Shown here piece by piece: positions 50,642-61,699 of a stretch of 64,000 nt of DNA; positions within the stretch are counted from its first letter, which is position 1; each line of letters begins with the position of its first letter. Source of the DNA: Paramecium tetraurelia. Lineage: Eukaryota > Ciliophora > Oligohymenophorea > Peniculida > Parameciidae. A model generated the notes under the pieces. That model ran no database searches, was not told the DNA's origin, and saw only the letters and a program-made list of their open reading frames with translations. Position numbers and translations under genes: made by a program. Where the stretch lies: the NCBI RefSeq assembly GCF_000165425.1, contig NW_001799630.1:65734-129733 (forward strand). The letters are read 5' to 3'.

Positions 50642-53130
50642 ATGTTAAGAGAGGATTTAACAATATTTCCTAATACTCCATAAATATAAAGTCTTTTTAA
50701 TCCTACTCCAAACAATCCTATGACTGCTTTTGTTGCAAGATCCTGTTATAAGTATAATTAACTGCAAAGAAACAAATAATAAAGAATCGTTATATAACAC
50801 ATACCTTCTAAACATAGACCAAATGAATCGAGACAGATATCTTTACCAAGAGCGTTGTAAGCCATAAAGAAATAACAATTAGAATGTATTTAATTATAAC
50901 TTAATATTTAGCATTAAGAAGATAATCTCAATAAAAGGATGGGACTGTAAGTTTAGTTTTTTCGGATGTAAAAGAGGAGGAGTTGATCTTATAGAAGATT
51001 GATAAATTCTAGTATTTGTAGCATAAACTATAAACGAGTAATGATGATTTGGTTGAAGAAAGAAAAACAAACATGAATGAGTTAGAGAAGTCAACTTCTA
51101 AGATGAAAGGTGTGATTGAGAACGATAAAACAAAATCTATATTATGAGATTTATTGGGAGGAATGTAATAGAAAATTGATGAAGTTGCACACGAGAATCA
51201 CATGAGAATAATGGGAATGTAAATCAAGTCATTCAAATTACAAGAATAATAATCTATTAGAAGTAAGGCTATGTCTCAAGAGAAAGAGAGAGAGACATCA
51301 AAATCATATGCTGAGAAAAGAGATTTGTATAGTCGTTCAGTTTAGAAGAGAAGACATTAATCACCTTCAAATAAAATGAAAAATATATCATAATAAAGTA
51401 TGAAGACAAATCAAAATTTCAGATTTTCACTAACAGATTACTCCTCTTTAAGTAGAGAATAGTTGTTTTAAATGAAATTACTAAGTTACCACTATTTGAT
51501 TTTTATAGTTTCTACACAAAGCAATTTTTATGTTTAACCATCTGAAAATGTGACTGAGTTAAAATTCAAAGTTGGAAAAGGAAATAATAGTTTATTAATA
51601 AAGGAACTGTTTAAATCTAGATGGTGGTGGAATTTAAACTAAGAGGCTGATAATAAGGAATTAAATTTTATTTGGACATAAATTAAGGTTCCTCAATTTA
51701 TGAATCTATAAGAATGGAGCAAAGACCCATTTATTACAAGATAAAAATCGTTGTCTTAAACATCTACTGATTTAAGAAAAACAAGAAGACAACAGCAATC
51801 TCCTAAAAATAATAAACAAAGTTATAAATTTGGAAAATTTGATGATCCTTTGTAGAAATTAATTATAGAATAAGATGTGAATGAACTAAAGTCTATGGAA
51901 AAGTCTATTCAAAGTTTTATTAAATATGCTGAAAAGAAGGACTTAAAACTAATTGATAATGTTAATAGAGTAATAAACTATCCAATTATTTAGATTCATA
52001 ATCATATTGAGAGAAATTATCATCTGGGTAATAAGAAAGCCATGTTCCATAATATGAAGAAATATTATGAATTAACAAAGCAAGAGCTATTTCTCCATTT
52101 ACCTATCACATTCCATGTTTCTGGAGTCAAAGACAAATCCTATTAATAGTTTATGGAATATTATAAATAGAAGTATTTTAGACATATTTAAAAGGAAGGG
52201 AAACAATATCTGGATTGTAAAGCCAGGAGAATTCACCAACAGAGGAAATGGAATCATTGTTTGTTAATCATTAGCTGAAATTCATAAAATCGTAAGCAAA
52301 AGGCAAGTGCATCCCAATGGCAAACCATTTACATATTTGATACAAAAATATATTGAAAAACCGTTCTTATACAATAAAAGAAAGTTTGACATCAGATGTT
52401 ACTTTTTGATAACTCAATTGAATAGCATTATCAGAGCCTATTGGTATGAAGAAGGTTACATCAGAACTTCAAGTGAAGAATTTGATATCAAGGATGTGAG
52501 TAATTAGTATGTGCATTTAACCAATGATGCTATATAAAAATATAGTGAAGCTTATGGAAAATATGAAAATGGGAACAAGTTGTCTTTTGCAGAATTCTAA
52601 AGATATCTAGATAAATGGCACAGCAATGAACATTTGAATTTCTATAAGGATTTATATCCCTAATTGAAGATGATCACTTTGAATGCTATCAAATCTGTAT
52701 ACCATAAGATCGAGCCATACAAAAGAAACTACAACTTTGAAATTTTTGGATTAGACTTTATGATAGATGAGAAATTCTAACCGTATTTAATTGAAATCAA
52801 TACCAATCCTTGTTTAGAATTAAGTTCTCCTCTGTTAGGCAGAATTATTCCTGCTATGGTAGAGAATGCCTTCAGGTAAATACATCTATATTATCATGTA
52901 GATTATCTATTGATACATTAATTCCACCTCCAGAATAGTCTACTTGGCCACCCAACAAAAAACATCTATTGTTTTATGATAATATGCTAGAGAATAATAG
53001 ATTCTAATTGATTTTTGATGAAAGAGAGGATGCCCAAGAATTAAAAATGTTGTATAGCAATTAATCAAATGATGATCAAATAGACGAAATGGATGAAGAA
53101 GAAGAAGAATATCAGTCTGATGATGATTGA
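50642..53130 (+). CDS. Tubulin tyrosine ligase-like (TTLL) enzyme with internal TGA
   Basis: ATG 50642-50644, TGA 53128-53130; introns 50886-50911, 52173-52194 and 52876-52901; 805 codons, whole number. N-terminal region ~1-330: PKHRPNESR-like basic part and coiled coil (ELILQKIDKFQYLQHKL). The TTL core has ERNYHLGNKKAMFHNMKKYY, IWIVKPGEFTNRGNGI, YIEKPFLYNKRKFDIRCYFL, QYVHLTNDA and the metal site FGLDFMIDEKFQPYLIEINT. Such enzymes glutamylate or glycylate tubulin; the set in Paramecium is large and ciliary. A TGA at 51145-51147 lies in frame at residue ~159. Either two genes (a coiled-coil gene, then TTLL from ATG 51163) or a nonsense change. Confidence 0.82.
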
Positions 53131-53153
53131 TTCAAATAACCTTAAATTTATAC

Positions 53154-53799
53154 TCAATCATATCCTACATAATCTTCAGCAATAACTTATTTAACTTAAT
53201 CAACATTTTGACAAAGCATCTTTTCGAATCTATTTTTTAATGTAGTTGCTGTGGCAGGACATTCTACACAGGATCCTTTCTTATACAAGTATAAGATTCC
53301 ATTCAATTCATCAAATTCTCGAAATACTATGTCTCCTCCAATCTCTTAAAAATCAGGTCTAATTCTATGATTTAATATATCTTTAATCAATTAAATAGGC
53401 TATGTTTCAAATTATTTCTTACTTTACTGTCATCATCTTAAATAACTGAGTCTTTGTTTTGTTTGAATCCCTCAAAAAGGAATTGTTTCTCTGAACCTTC
53501 TTGATTAGATTCATATTAATCGAAAATCTATTCAAAAATTCTTGATCTCAAATCATCCCATTTACTTTCATTTTTTTTTGATATTGATATATAATCCATA
53601 CCATAGAATTCTCTGGTCACCCCGTTATGTTAAATAGGTTTTAAGCAAGTGGTGAACATTAAGCATCTTTTGCTCTTGGAAAATCATAGGTTCCATCTTT
53701 CATCACCTATTTTCCAATTGGAATGAATTTTAGAAAATTAGGATTTGGAACTTGCTTAACCTATATTAATAACTTGTATATATTTTTAAATTTTAACAT
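53154..53799 (-). CDS. NFU1: NFU1 iron-sulfur cluster scaffold, one frame break
   Basis: ATG 53797-53799, TGA 53154-53156, intron 53400-53422. The N-terminal Nfu domain (VPNPNFLKFIP, SPLAQNLFNITG, VTREFYGMDYISI) and the C-terminal NifU-like domain (RIRPDFQEIGGDIVF, GSCVECPATATTLKN) carry the CxxC that bridges a 4Fe-4S cluster between two subunits. Delivers clusters to lipoate synthase and respiratory complexes in mitochondria. The transit peptide is very short (MLKFKNIYKLL...). Coding length is one base short of 208 codons: the GGGG at 53620-53623 would need a fifth G; no intron fits because residues on both sides are conserved. Confidence 0.88.
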
Positions 53800-53833
53800 T
53801 AGAATTAATTATAAAGCTCAACTATTCTTATAT

Positions 53834-55542
53834 TCACATTATACTGCAATTACAAACTATCTTTGTATCTCTTCTAGATTCCATGTTTAATAATTATGAT
53901 GGATCCTTTTTAACTGTCTCATCAAAATAAAAGACTTTCTTCTCAAAATATCTTTTTTATTACTGTATTGTACCTTAAATTGCTGGCTGAGTATATAAGA
54001 GACGGTTTTGATATTTGTTTTGTTTATCCAATCAAAGTAATCTCATTTAATTTGAATGATATAGCTTGAATTTAGAATGTTTAAGTTGTGTTGCCTCCCA
54101 GAATTATTAATGCTTTTTATTTGAATACATCATCCACCATCTTTGTCACAGAAGCATTGTAAAAATGGTTATAAACCTTCTCAGTTGCAATAATGTTTTG
54201 ATAATTAATAGTAAGAGTATCAACTATCGAGAATTTTCCAAAATTCAAACTCAAATTGGCTTAATCTGTCATTGAAAACTATTTAAAACTATTAGATTAT
54301 ATATACTAGCTTGGCTCTAGCTATATGTTCCAATATTAACTTTAAACTAACATATTCGCAAGTTTAATTAGCCTCAATCAACTCTTAATCAACTTCTTTT
54401 TCATATTCTAATAATGGATTGCCACCCATTATAAAGATGTATTTCTAATCCACTGATCTGTGTTCAGCATCTACTTTCTCCTTATCCTCATTATCCTTAT
54501 CTTACCAAATCAGACCTTTGTCTTTAATCAGATCAAAAACTATAGGATTCATTCTTGATTTTGTCATTGTTATCGTTAGTACAGGTGTTAATGTAACCTC
54601 TCTTCTTTTTATTTCAAACACTTTTATAGTTTTCAAAGGTTTCTTTTCTCCTCTCTATAAATGATGTCCTCCAATCACAAGAAGCACACTCTTCCATTAA
54701 TATTCATGTTCGCATTCAATTAAATATAATAATGGATCTTACCTTGGTTTGTCTTCATTCAGATTTAATGAAACTAAAGGTTTATCCTTATTGTCATTAA
54801 TTAACATGTCTGAACTAAAGATATGCACTTTTCCTAATTTGTTATCGTAGATATAGAATCTTCCAGTGGTCTTCTCTTGAACTATTGATAAAGAAGGCCT
54901 TTATCCACCAAAATCTTAAATCTTTAACTGTTTCTCCCACTTAGTGTTATTCCCTAAATGTTGGCTAATCAAAGAAAGACTTTTTGGAGCCATAAAACAA
55001 ATCTTAGAAATCTGATTTTTATATAGTCTAACATATTGCTTCTTTGTTGGTGCAATATCTTTTTCTACAGAGGCTCCGCTTACCTTTAACTCCCTTTCTT
55101 TTCTTTTAATTCGAGCTAACATTATTATTGACAATACTTTTGTCTAAATGTTTAGCTTCCTCATATGGTATACCCTCATTCTTAAATATTGTCTTGTAAT
55201 TATAAATTAAATTGAATGAAACAATTTCAGGTATTTTGGTTAGCAATTAAACTTCTTAGAAAAAATTGACTTTTTCTTCTTAAGATTCTTCTTCTATTTT
55301 ATCTTTCAATTATGATGTTTAAAGTGACATAGGGTTATAAAATGCTCTTAGTTATTCACATAAATATATCATACTGATTTCCTTTAAGAATATTATCAAT
55401 TGTAAGACTTGAATCATCCACAGGTTTGTGAATCATCTTGCTTTAATCCTTTTGTTACTAGGTACCATAAATGTTTCTGAATGTTAAAAATTTAATACCT
55501 GTTCTAATTTATCATGTCGTTGAAGTCAATACTATCACTCAT
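53834..55542 (-). CDS. Kelch-repeat-like protein
   Basis: ATG 55540-55542, TGA 53834-53836; introns 55477-55498, 55347-55374, 55116-55137, 54279-54306 and 53952-53973; 529 codons. Polar N-terminus with coiled-coil tendency (LKDKIEEESQEEKVNFFQEV), then blades recognised by VLLVIGGHH, YIFIMGGNPLLEY and ALIILGGNTTQTFQ with tyrosine/phenylalanine-rich strands such as TTGRFYIYDNKLGKVHIFSS. Consistent with a beta-propeller protein-interaction surface. No BTB, F-box or enzymatic domain seen. Only 34 bp separates its stop from the NFU1 start. Confidence 0.7.
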
Positions 55543-55760
55543 TTTAATTATTTTTTCATTTTTATAAACAAAAAATTCATTTTTACTAGAGAAGAGAAAA
55601 AAAGTTTCTTTAAAGACTTTAAATTAATTATTGATATTGTTTGTGTCATTTTGATCTTCATTTTTCTAGTTTTAGATTTAATCAAATCTAATTTGATGAA
55701 ATAACATACCAATTTAGATACTAATGTAATTTCTTTATATTGTTTATTAATTAGGAGAAT

Positions 55761-56855
55761 ATGACATCATCATCCGTAAAAGGATTTAAAATTTAGTGAA
55801 GATACTAAATTGCTGTTTTATTAGTATTAAAGTACTGAAAAGGTTCGAAGATTACTTAGAGAATTGATGCAAATCTTTAGGTTAAAATAACTAACTATTG
55901 ATAAAGATAATTATTGAATATATATGACTAATAAATATATAATTAAATTTCAGTTGATAAAACATGGATGTTAGGATTTAGATGTTAATTGATGTTCTAA
56001 ATATATATTACTTTTAATTACATATGATTTATTAAACGCTACGTGAGTTTCATATTATTTGGATGATTTATAAATTACTTAGATTTATTATTATAATTAT
56101 TTTTTGTTTAGATTTATGCAAGAGTTGCTGATTAAGTTATTCAATATTGTAAAAAAATAAGCAAATTAATTAGATTTGTGAAGAGGATCAGACCAAATAG
56201 AAGTTTTATAAATGCAATAATACATGCGAATAGTTAAAATTAATCACAGATATCATAATTAAAAAGCAATCAGAATTCTTAAGTTTGGAAAAGCAATTAC
56301 AGAAATATGAATCTGAAGTCAGAAAAAACATTAGAGTATTTTAATATTTTTAATTTATAGGATTAGTATCTGATGCAATAATAATAAGATGATTTGTAAC
56401 AAAAAGTAGAAGAACTAGAAAAATCAAGAAATGAATTTTTAAGTAACACCAAGAATACTATTATTGTAATAATTCAATTTAATCTTAGAAATTGAAAAGA
56501 GAAAACGAAGAATTGTATTAAAAATGTAAATCCTTAACTGCTTAATTATAAAAAATTGATAATTAAGTATATTCATAAATCATCATTATTTTAGTCAATC
56601 AGCAAATATTCGACTGTAGAGAATACAATTACCAATATCACTAATACTCTTGATTAAGCTAAATTAAGACCAAAAACGAATACAACACCTTAGAAATTGA
56701 AAACAGATGTGGATACTTCTTAAAAACGATTAAGTCAATAACTAATTAAGCCCAATTACTTTCAAAAAAAACAATCCACATAGATATCTATACAAAATAA
56801 ACGACAGTCCTATTAGTACATGGAAAATCAACTAAATTTAACAACTAGTATGTGA
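55761..56855 (+). CDS. Coiled-coil protein, N-terminal exons unresolved
   Basis: The second half is secure: from about 56165, FYKCNNTCEQLKLITDII, LEKQLQKYESEVRKN, introns 56336-56360, 56466-56488 and 56567-56594, then SISKYSTVENTITNITNT and a Gln/Lys-rich tail to TGA 56853-56855. The first half (ATG 55761, ETEKVRRLLRELMQIF-like near 55840) needs frame changes that no clear intron explains. Cysteines at about 56115-56130 (CLDLCKSC) and CNNTC hint at a small zinc-binding region before a coiled coil, as in RING/B-box or Zip3-type proteins, but this is not established. Confidence 0.5.
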
Positions 56856-56873
56856 TATATTTTATATGTATTT

Positions 56874-57401
56874 TCATTCATTTTTCTGTTATTCTTTTTT
56901 TTATTCAGCTGTAGATTAGGTTGTCGATTATCTTGTTTACATACCTGACTTTTAAGGTTGCTAAGTTTTGGGTTTCTTAGAATTCGTTTAGGTCTATTAC
57001 TTTTCAGTTTCCTCTTCTTAAAACTAATTAAATTCATTTTACTCTTTTAGATCTGTTTAAGGGTTTGTAGGTGTTGTCTAAGCCAAAGTATTTACTTTTC
57101 CTTTACCCTTTCCTGATTTCTTTTTCTTTTTTTTATCATCATTATTCTCACCCTTTATTAACAAAGACAAATTTCCTAAACTATTTAAAATGAAATCATC
57201 TCTTGAAGTAGGAAATTAATCTCCTATATCTATTTTATGCTTTAAATCATTTAGTTATTCTATAAATTTTTCTAGATCCTCTTTATTTTTTAAATTTCCC
57301 TTACCAAAGAGATATCCAATTACAAATGAATCTATCATTAATTCTTACCCTCTTTATTCAGAAGTTTTGATAATCTACATCAAATCATATATTTAGTTCA
57401 T
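56874..57401 (-). CDS. Lys/Gln-rich low-complexity protein
   Basis: Single exon, 176 codons, ATG 57399-57401 (a later in-frame ATG is at 57336-57338), TGA 56874-56876. Residues 1-100 are ordered-looking (LMQIIKTSEQRGQELMIDSF, LKNKEDLEKFIEQLNDLKHK); the rest is basic and Gln/Thr-rich (DDKKKKKKSGKGKGK). No family recognised. Converges with the coiled-coil gene, 18 bp between stops. Confidence 0.65.
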
Positions 57402-58462
57402 TTATTATTTATTATTTGAATATTGTATGATATTAATATAAATCAAACACTTCATTTTAATTAACTAAGCATTTTTATAATTCTATCATGGGCATTAAAT
57501 CTAAATCAATTATAATAAATATTGGATTGAACTATAATAAAGTAGAACTACTAGGGATCGCTTTTATTTGATTCTCTTATTTAAGATGTCTTTTATAAGA
57601 ATGATAGAATCATGCTCTAAGAAATAAATTAAACTGAAAATATGAAAAAATACAATACCATTATTTATAATGATTGAATATTTCATAAAAACGTGTAAAC
57701 TTTTGTATATTATAAATTAATGAAATAATATTTTGTTTTTATCATTAGAGTTTGATATAAGGAGAATTAACATAATTTCTGTAACTATCATATGCTTAAC
57801 CTTATTATTTTCATCATCTTTCGAATAATGGGTATTAAAAATATATTTTATTAAACTATTAGATTAAGATAAGCTGACTTCTAAACGTTTGATAAAATAG
57901 AATTTATATTACTATTTTCATTTAGATCTAAAATATGTATCTGTTATGTCTTGAATGATTTCAATTTGCTATTTTTACTCTCGTTTGATACTTAGCGCAA
58001 ACTTTATGATCTGAAGAATTGAACAATATTTGCACTAAAAATATAGAATGTAAATTTTAGCAAACAAAATCAAGGATAAAGAGATATTAAGATATATATG
58101 AATGCAAACACACTATTCGGATTTCAAACATTATTTTATCTTCGTTCTTAGTATAATGTTATATTCATAATTAGAAAAAAATATTTATGAAAGATCCAAA
58201 ATAAACCAGCTTTCTTATCCCTAAATACCAGTTAATAACTGAGAGCCAAAATAATTACAGGATAGCTAGGAATTGTAGATTTCTAAAGAGAGATATATGA
58301 TTTAAGCTTCCAACATATTATTATGTCATATTTCATTGATATGTATCTTATTTAAATAAATAATATTTGAAATTATCAAAAAACACTAGATAGAGAGTTA
58401 AAGGAAAGTGAATAAAATGGACACTTATTATAAAATTGATTTAATATATAATATATGGATTG
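57402..58462. other. Intergenic, about 1 kb, nothing seen
   Basis: AT-rich; many stops on both strands; no motif, repeat or homology recognised. Confidence 0.5.
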
Positions 58463-59216
58463 TCAACATTTGCAGTTGTCAGGATTTTAGGACTGATTTT
58501 AATTGTTTAATGAAAGGCCTTAATTAGGGTTGTCTTATCCAGGAGTTAATGATTTAATTTTGTACATTTCTAATGATAAGACAATTAAAACCTTATAGCA
58601 ATCTATCGAAACATTATCCAACATTCTAACCTGTGACAGCACTTGATTCTTCAAACAATACTTTATGCTGTTATGCAAGATTTTTAGCATCTTCTTTTTG
58701 AACCTTTCTATGCATAATCAAATATAAAAACCTTGCACTTCCATTGTTTTCAACTAAGTCTATTTTATTACCGACTAACATTATAACCACATCTGGCTCA
58801 GCTTAATATCGCAAATCTTCCATCCACTTAACAACACTTTCAAATGTCTTCTCCTTTGTTACATCATAAACAACCAAAGCTCCTCCTGCTTTTCGAAAAT
58901 GACTGAATAAATTTTATTCTAATACGTGCTTGTGATTCCTCTGTACCTTTCCTAGCCAGCGGTATCCCAAATTTATGCCTTAACCTTTTTGCCATTTTAT
59001 AAAGTGACTGTCTTTCCAGCAAACTCAATCCCAATGGTGGGTACAGCATTTTTTGGTAGGCAACCTTTCACATATCTGTTGTTGTATAAATTAATTACCT
59101 GGTCATTAAATGTGTTTTACCTACTCCTGCATCGCCTACTAACACAACTGATCTAATTTTCAGACTTGATTACCTTTAAAGAAGTCAGAGTAATCTTCAT
59201 TATTTGGATTGTCCAT
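58463..59216 (-). CDS. Rab-family small GTPase
   Basis: ATG 59214-59216, TGA 58463-58465; introns 59148-59173, 59076-59098, 58903-58925, 58708-58731 and 58570-58591; 212 codons. G motifs: GDAGVGKTH (G1), the effector threonine in AVPTIGIEFAGK (G2), WDTAGQERYRG (G3), GNKIDL (G4) and ESSAVTG (G5). The C-terminus ends NCKC, a CxC-type geranylgeranylation signal. The family's ITSxYYRxA is ITSTHFRKA. It is Rab8/11-like in general style, but the subclass is not assigned. Regulates vesicle transport when GTP-bound. Confidence 0.93.
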
Positions 59217-59909
59217 ATTGCAAATTCAAAATATAATTAATATATAAATACCTAATATTTTATTAATCAAGATAGTTAATATAATTCCCTAACTTGATTA
59301 TTAGCAGTCCCAACTCAAAAACATTAAAATCATAAATAGAGCTAATTCAAAATATCAATTTTTAATATAGAAGTTACTTATTGAATAATAAATTGGATTC
59401 AATCGTAAAATAATGAATTTATTTTGTGAAGATCAATGTTACCTATTATTTAATTAATTAAAATATGGAAACATGAACTTTAATTTTTCATTATTCTTAA
59501 TAATAGTAGTAGTGCAAAAACAATTTTTGGATCAATGACTAAATGACCTTACTAAAAAATAATATTAGGAGAAAATTATAAAAGGTTGAAAGTAATAGAA
59601 AATTTATAATAATTCAAAAATTACAGAATATTTCGACTAAATAATGTCACAACATATGGAGATTATGCAAAAGAGAAAATGCTGTTAAATTAATTAAGAT
59701 ATCATGTTGGTGATTCTTTTTAGGATTTAATTTATTATTTGAATATTGCTATTTTTCATTTGTTTTTTAGTAATTGTTTACAAAATAATTAAACCAAAAA
59801 CTGATTTATATTTTTGATTTAATTTATTTGAGGATCTTCTTCAAGATTAATAAAATTCATTATAAGGGAGTTGTAATAGATATAATATAAATTATATTTT
59901 GTAATTAAG
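59217..59909. other. Intergenic between divergent genes, nothing seen
   Basis: Promoter region of the Rab gene (-) and of the small MG-Cys protein (+). AT-rich, no coding content. Confidence 0.5.
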
Positions 59910-60218
59910 ATGGGGCAGATATGTAAATTACCTTCAACTCCTGAACTAAAGATGAATAGTGATTCTAATCAAATAAAAGAAATGACTCACGAAGAAGAAG
60001 TTCAATATGAAGAACAAGAAAATAAAATAAGCGAATAAAATTAATCTTTCTTTCCTGCCAATCAATTATCAGTCCAGTTGTCATGTACTCCAGAATTTAG
60101 TTTACCTCCTCAATAAATTAAATTATTTTCACAACAAGATAGCGAATACACTCCTGAATTTTTAGCAATAAGTTAACCTTTTTAATAATAAATGAATATA
60201 TATTAATAATAATTTTGA
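59910..60218 (+). CDS. Small MG-Cys N-terminal protein (probably lipidated), may extend to 60313
   Basis: ATG 59910-59912, TGA 60216-60218, single exon of 103 codons. Starts MGQICKLPS: Gly2 plus Cys5 is the pattern of N-myristoylation with nearby palmitoylation. The rest is acidic then Pro/Gln/Phe-rich with a repeated CTPEFSLPPQ / YTPEFLAISQ motif. After the stop, another frame reads LSRSSEALQNQIYQLVLYRN to TGA 60311-60313; one more T in TTTT at 60213-60216 would add it in frame. Function unknown; membrane attachment is inferred. Confidence 0.65.
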
Positions 60219-60594
60219 ACCATCTGTCTAGATCTTCAGAGGCATTGCAAAATTAAATTTATCAACTTGTACTTTATAGAAATTATGCTCATATTATAGC
60301 TGAAGTCTTCTGAATTTTATTCAGGATAGTTGATTAGAACCCCTCTATCTATAAAATTTAAGAACGTATTGTTAGAGTTCTGGATAATATGATGATAATT
60401 ATTTCATAATTAGTATTTTAGATTATTTGTATGATACTATACCTACCCCTGTTTTACACTTCATTCTTATGTGTAATCAGGCTCGACGTTATCATTAGTA
60501 ATCAATTTAAGCTAGAGTGATAACTATAATACCAATAAATGGTATAACAGTTGTTTTGATAGCTATTTATCATAATTTAATTATTTAAATATAA
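60219..60594. other. Intergenic with possible coding tail of previous gene
   Basis: First ~95 bases look coding (see previous entry); the remainder shows nothing recognisable and should hold the MORN-gene promoter. Confidence 0.4.
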
Positions 60595-61691
60595 ATGGGT
60601 GCAACCTGCAGTAATTCTTGCTGTACTAATGATTAAGAAATCAATAGTAAAGGAGGCGCTGATAAATAAGAGGTTGTATTATCGAAAAATAAATCATTAA
60701 AAGAAAGTCAATAAAGAAATAACAAAGAAACAGAGAGATTTAACGCTGATAATGATTAAGGCAAATCTGATGCTAGCATTGGTAGCATAAAGAAGGAGAA
60801 CATACTCATACAAAGCACAATCGGCAAAATGTAGAGAGTCCAATTAGAAGGTATTGGTTTAATTCATTTAGAAATCACTTTTTCTGATGGAACTACTTAT
60901 AAAGGGGAATGGATGAATGGATTAAAGGATGGATAAGGAGTACTTAAGTGGCCTTCAGGCAGTATATATTCTGGATTTTTTCTGGAAGGGAAACTTAATG
61001 GAAAAGGCAAGCTAGTATTGGAGGATGAAGATTACTATGAGGGTGAATGGAAGGATGATAAATGCAATGGATTTGGTGTTTATATGTGTAAAAATGGGGC
61101 ACGATATGAAGGAAATGTATCAATTTTTTGCATATACATAAGTGGAAAAATGATAAGCAGCATGGAAAAGGTAAAGAAATATGGTAAGATGGAAATACTT
61201 ATGAGGGATTTTATAATGATGGCAAAAAACACGGTTAAGGAATTTTAAAATTCTCAAATGGTACTACTTATGAAGGAGATTTTTCTAATAATGAGTTGGA
61301 GGGATAGGGAACAATGTTATGGGATGATAAAAGAGTATATAAAGGATAGTGGAAAAAGTCTAAAATGAATGGTTATGGTGTTCTGACATTTCCAGATGGA
61401 AGGGTTTTTAGAGGGGTAATTTAACTATAATCTAAATAGCATTTTTAAGATGATAAAAAGAATGGAGTTGGTGAATTTACTTGGAGTGATGGCAAGAAAA
61501 TGGTATCTACTTGGAATAATGGTAAATTGATATACAAATTAGGCAAGTAAAATGGTATTGGTATTTGTACAAATGGTGATCGCAAAATAGGATATTGGGA
61601 AGAAGGGAAAAGAACAAAATGGCTAGATGAATAAGAAAGGAAATTACATTCTGAATCCATTTAATAATTAGAACTAGTAAAATTTTTATGA
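60595..61691 (+). CDS. MORN-repeat protein with lipidation-type N-terminus
   Basis: ATG 60595-60597, TGA 61689-61691; introns 61117-61142 and 61416-61439; 349 codons. N-terminus MGATCSNSCC is a strong myristoylation/palmitoylation candidate. From residue ~95 about nine MORN repeats follow, e.g. GTTYKGEWMNGLKDGQGVL, YYEGEWKDDKCNGFGVY, NTYEGFYNDGKKHGQGIL and VYKGQWKKSKMNGYGVL. MORN arrays bind lipids or act as rods at membranes and cytoskeleton; many ciliate members are cortical or ciliary. Its stop is 8 bp from the convergent gene's stop. Confidence 0.92.
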
Positions 61692-61699
61692 TATCTACT

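Noticed and set aside
52173-52194. Frameshift before the TTL core motif IWIVKPGE
   Set aside because: A 22-nt GTATTT...AAAAG intron restores frame.
55347-55374. Frame break in the Kelch gene N-terminus
   Set aside because: Explained by a 28-nt GTATGA...CTAAG intron; total is then whole codons.
55471-55704. Plus-strand hydrophobic ORF over the Kelch gene start
   Set aside because: Opposite to the first exons of the Kelch gene; hydrophobic content is the usual shadow of AT-rich antisense DNA.
59148-59173. Frame break near the start of the Rab gene
   Set aside because: A 26-nt intron ending at GATCAG joins FFK to VVLVGDAGVGKT in frame.
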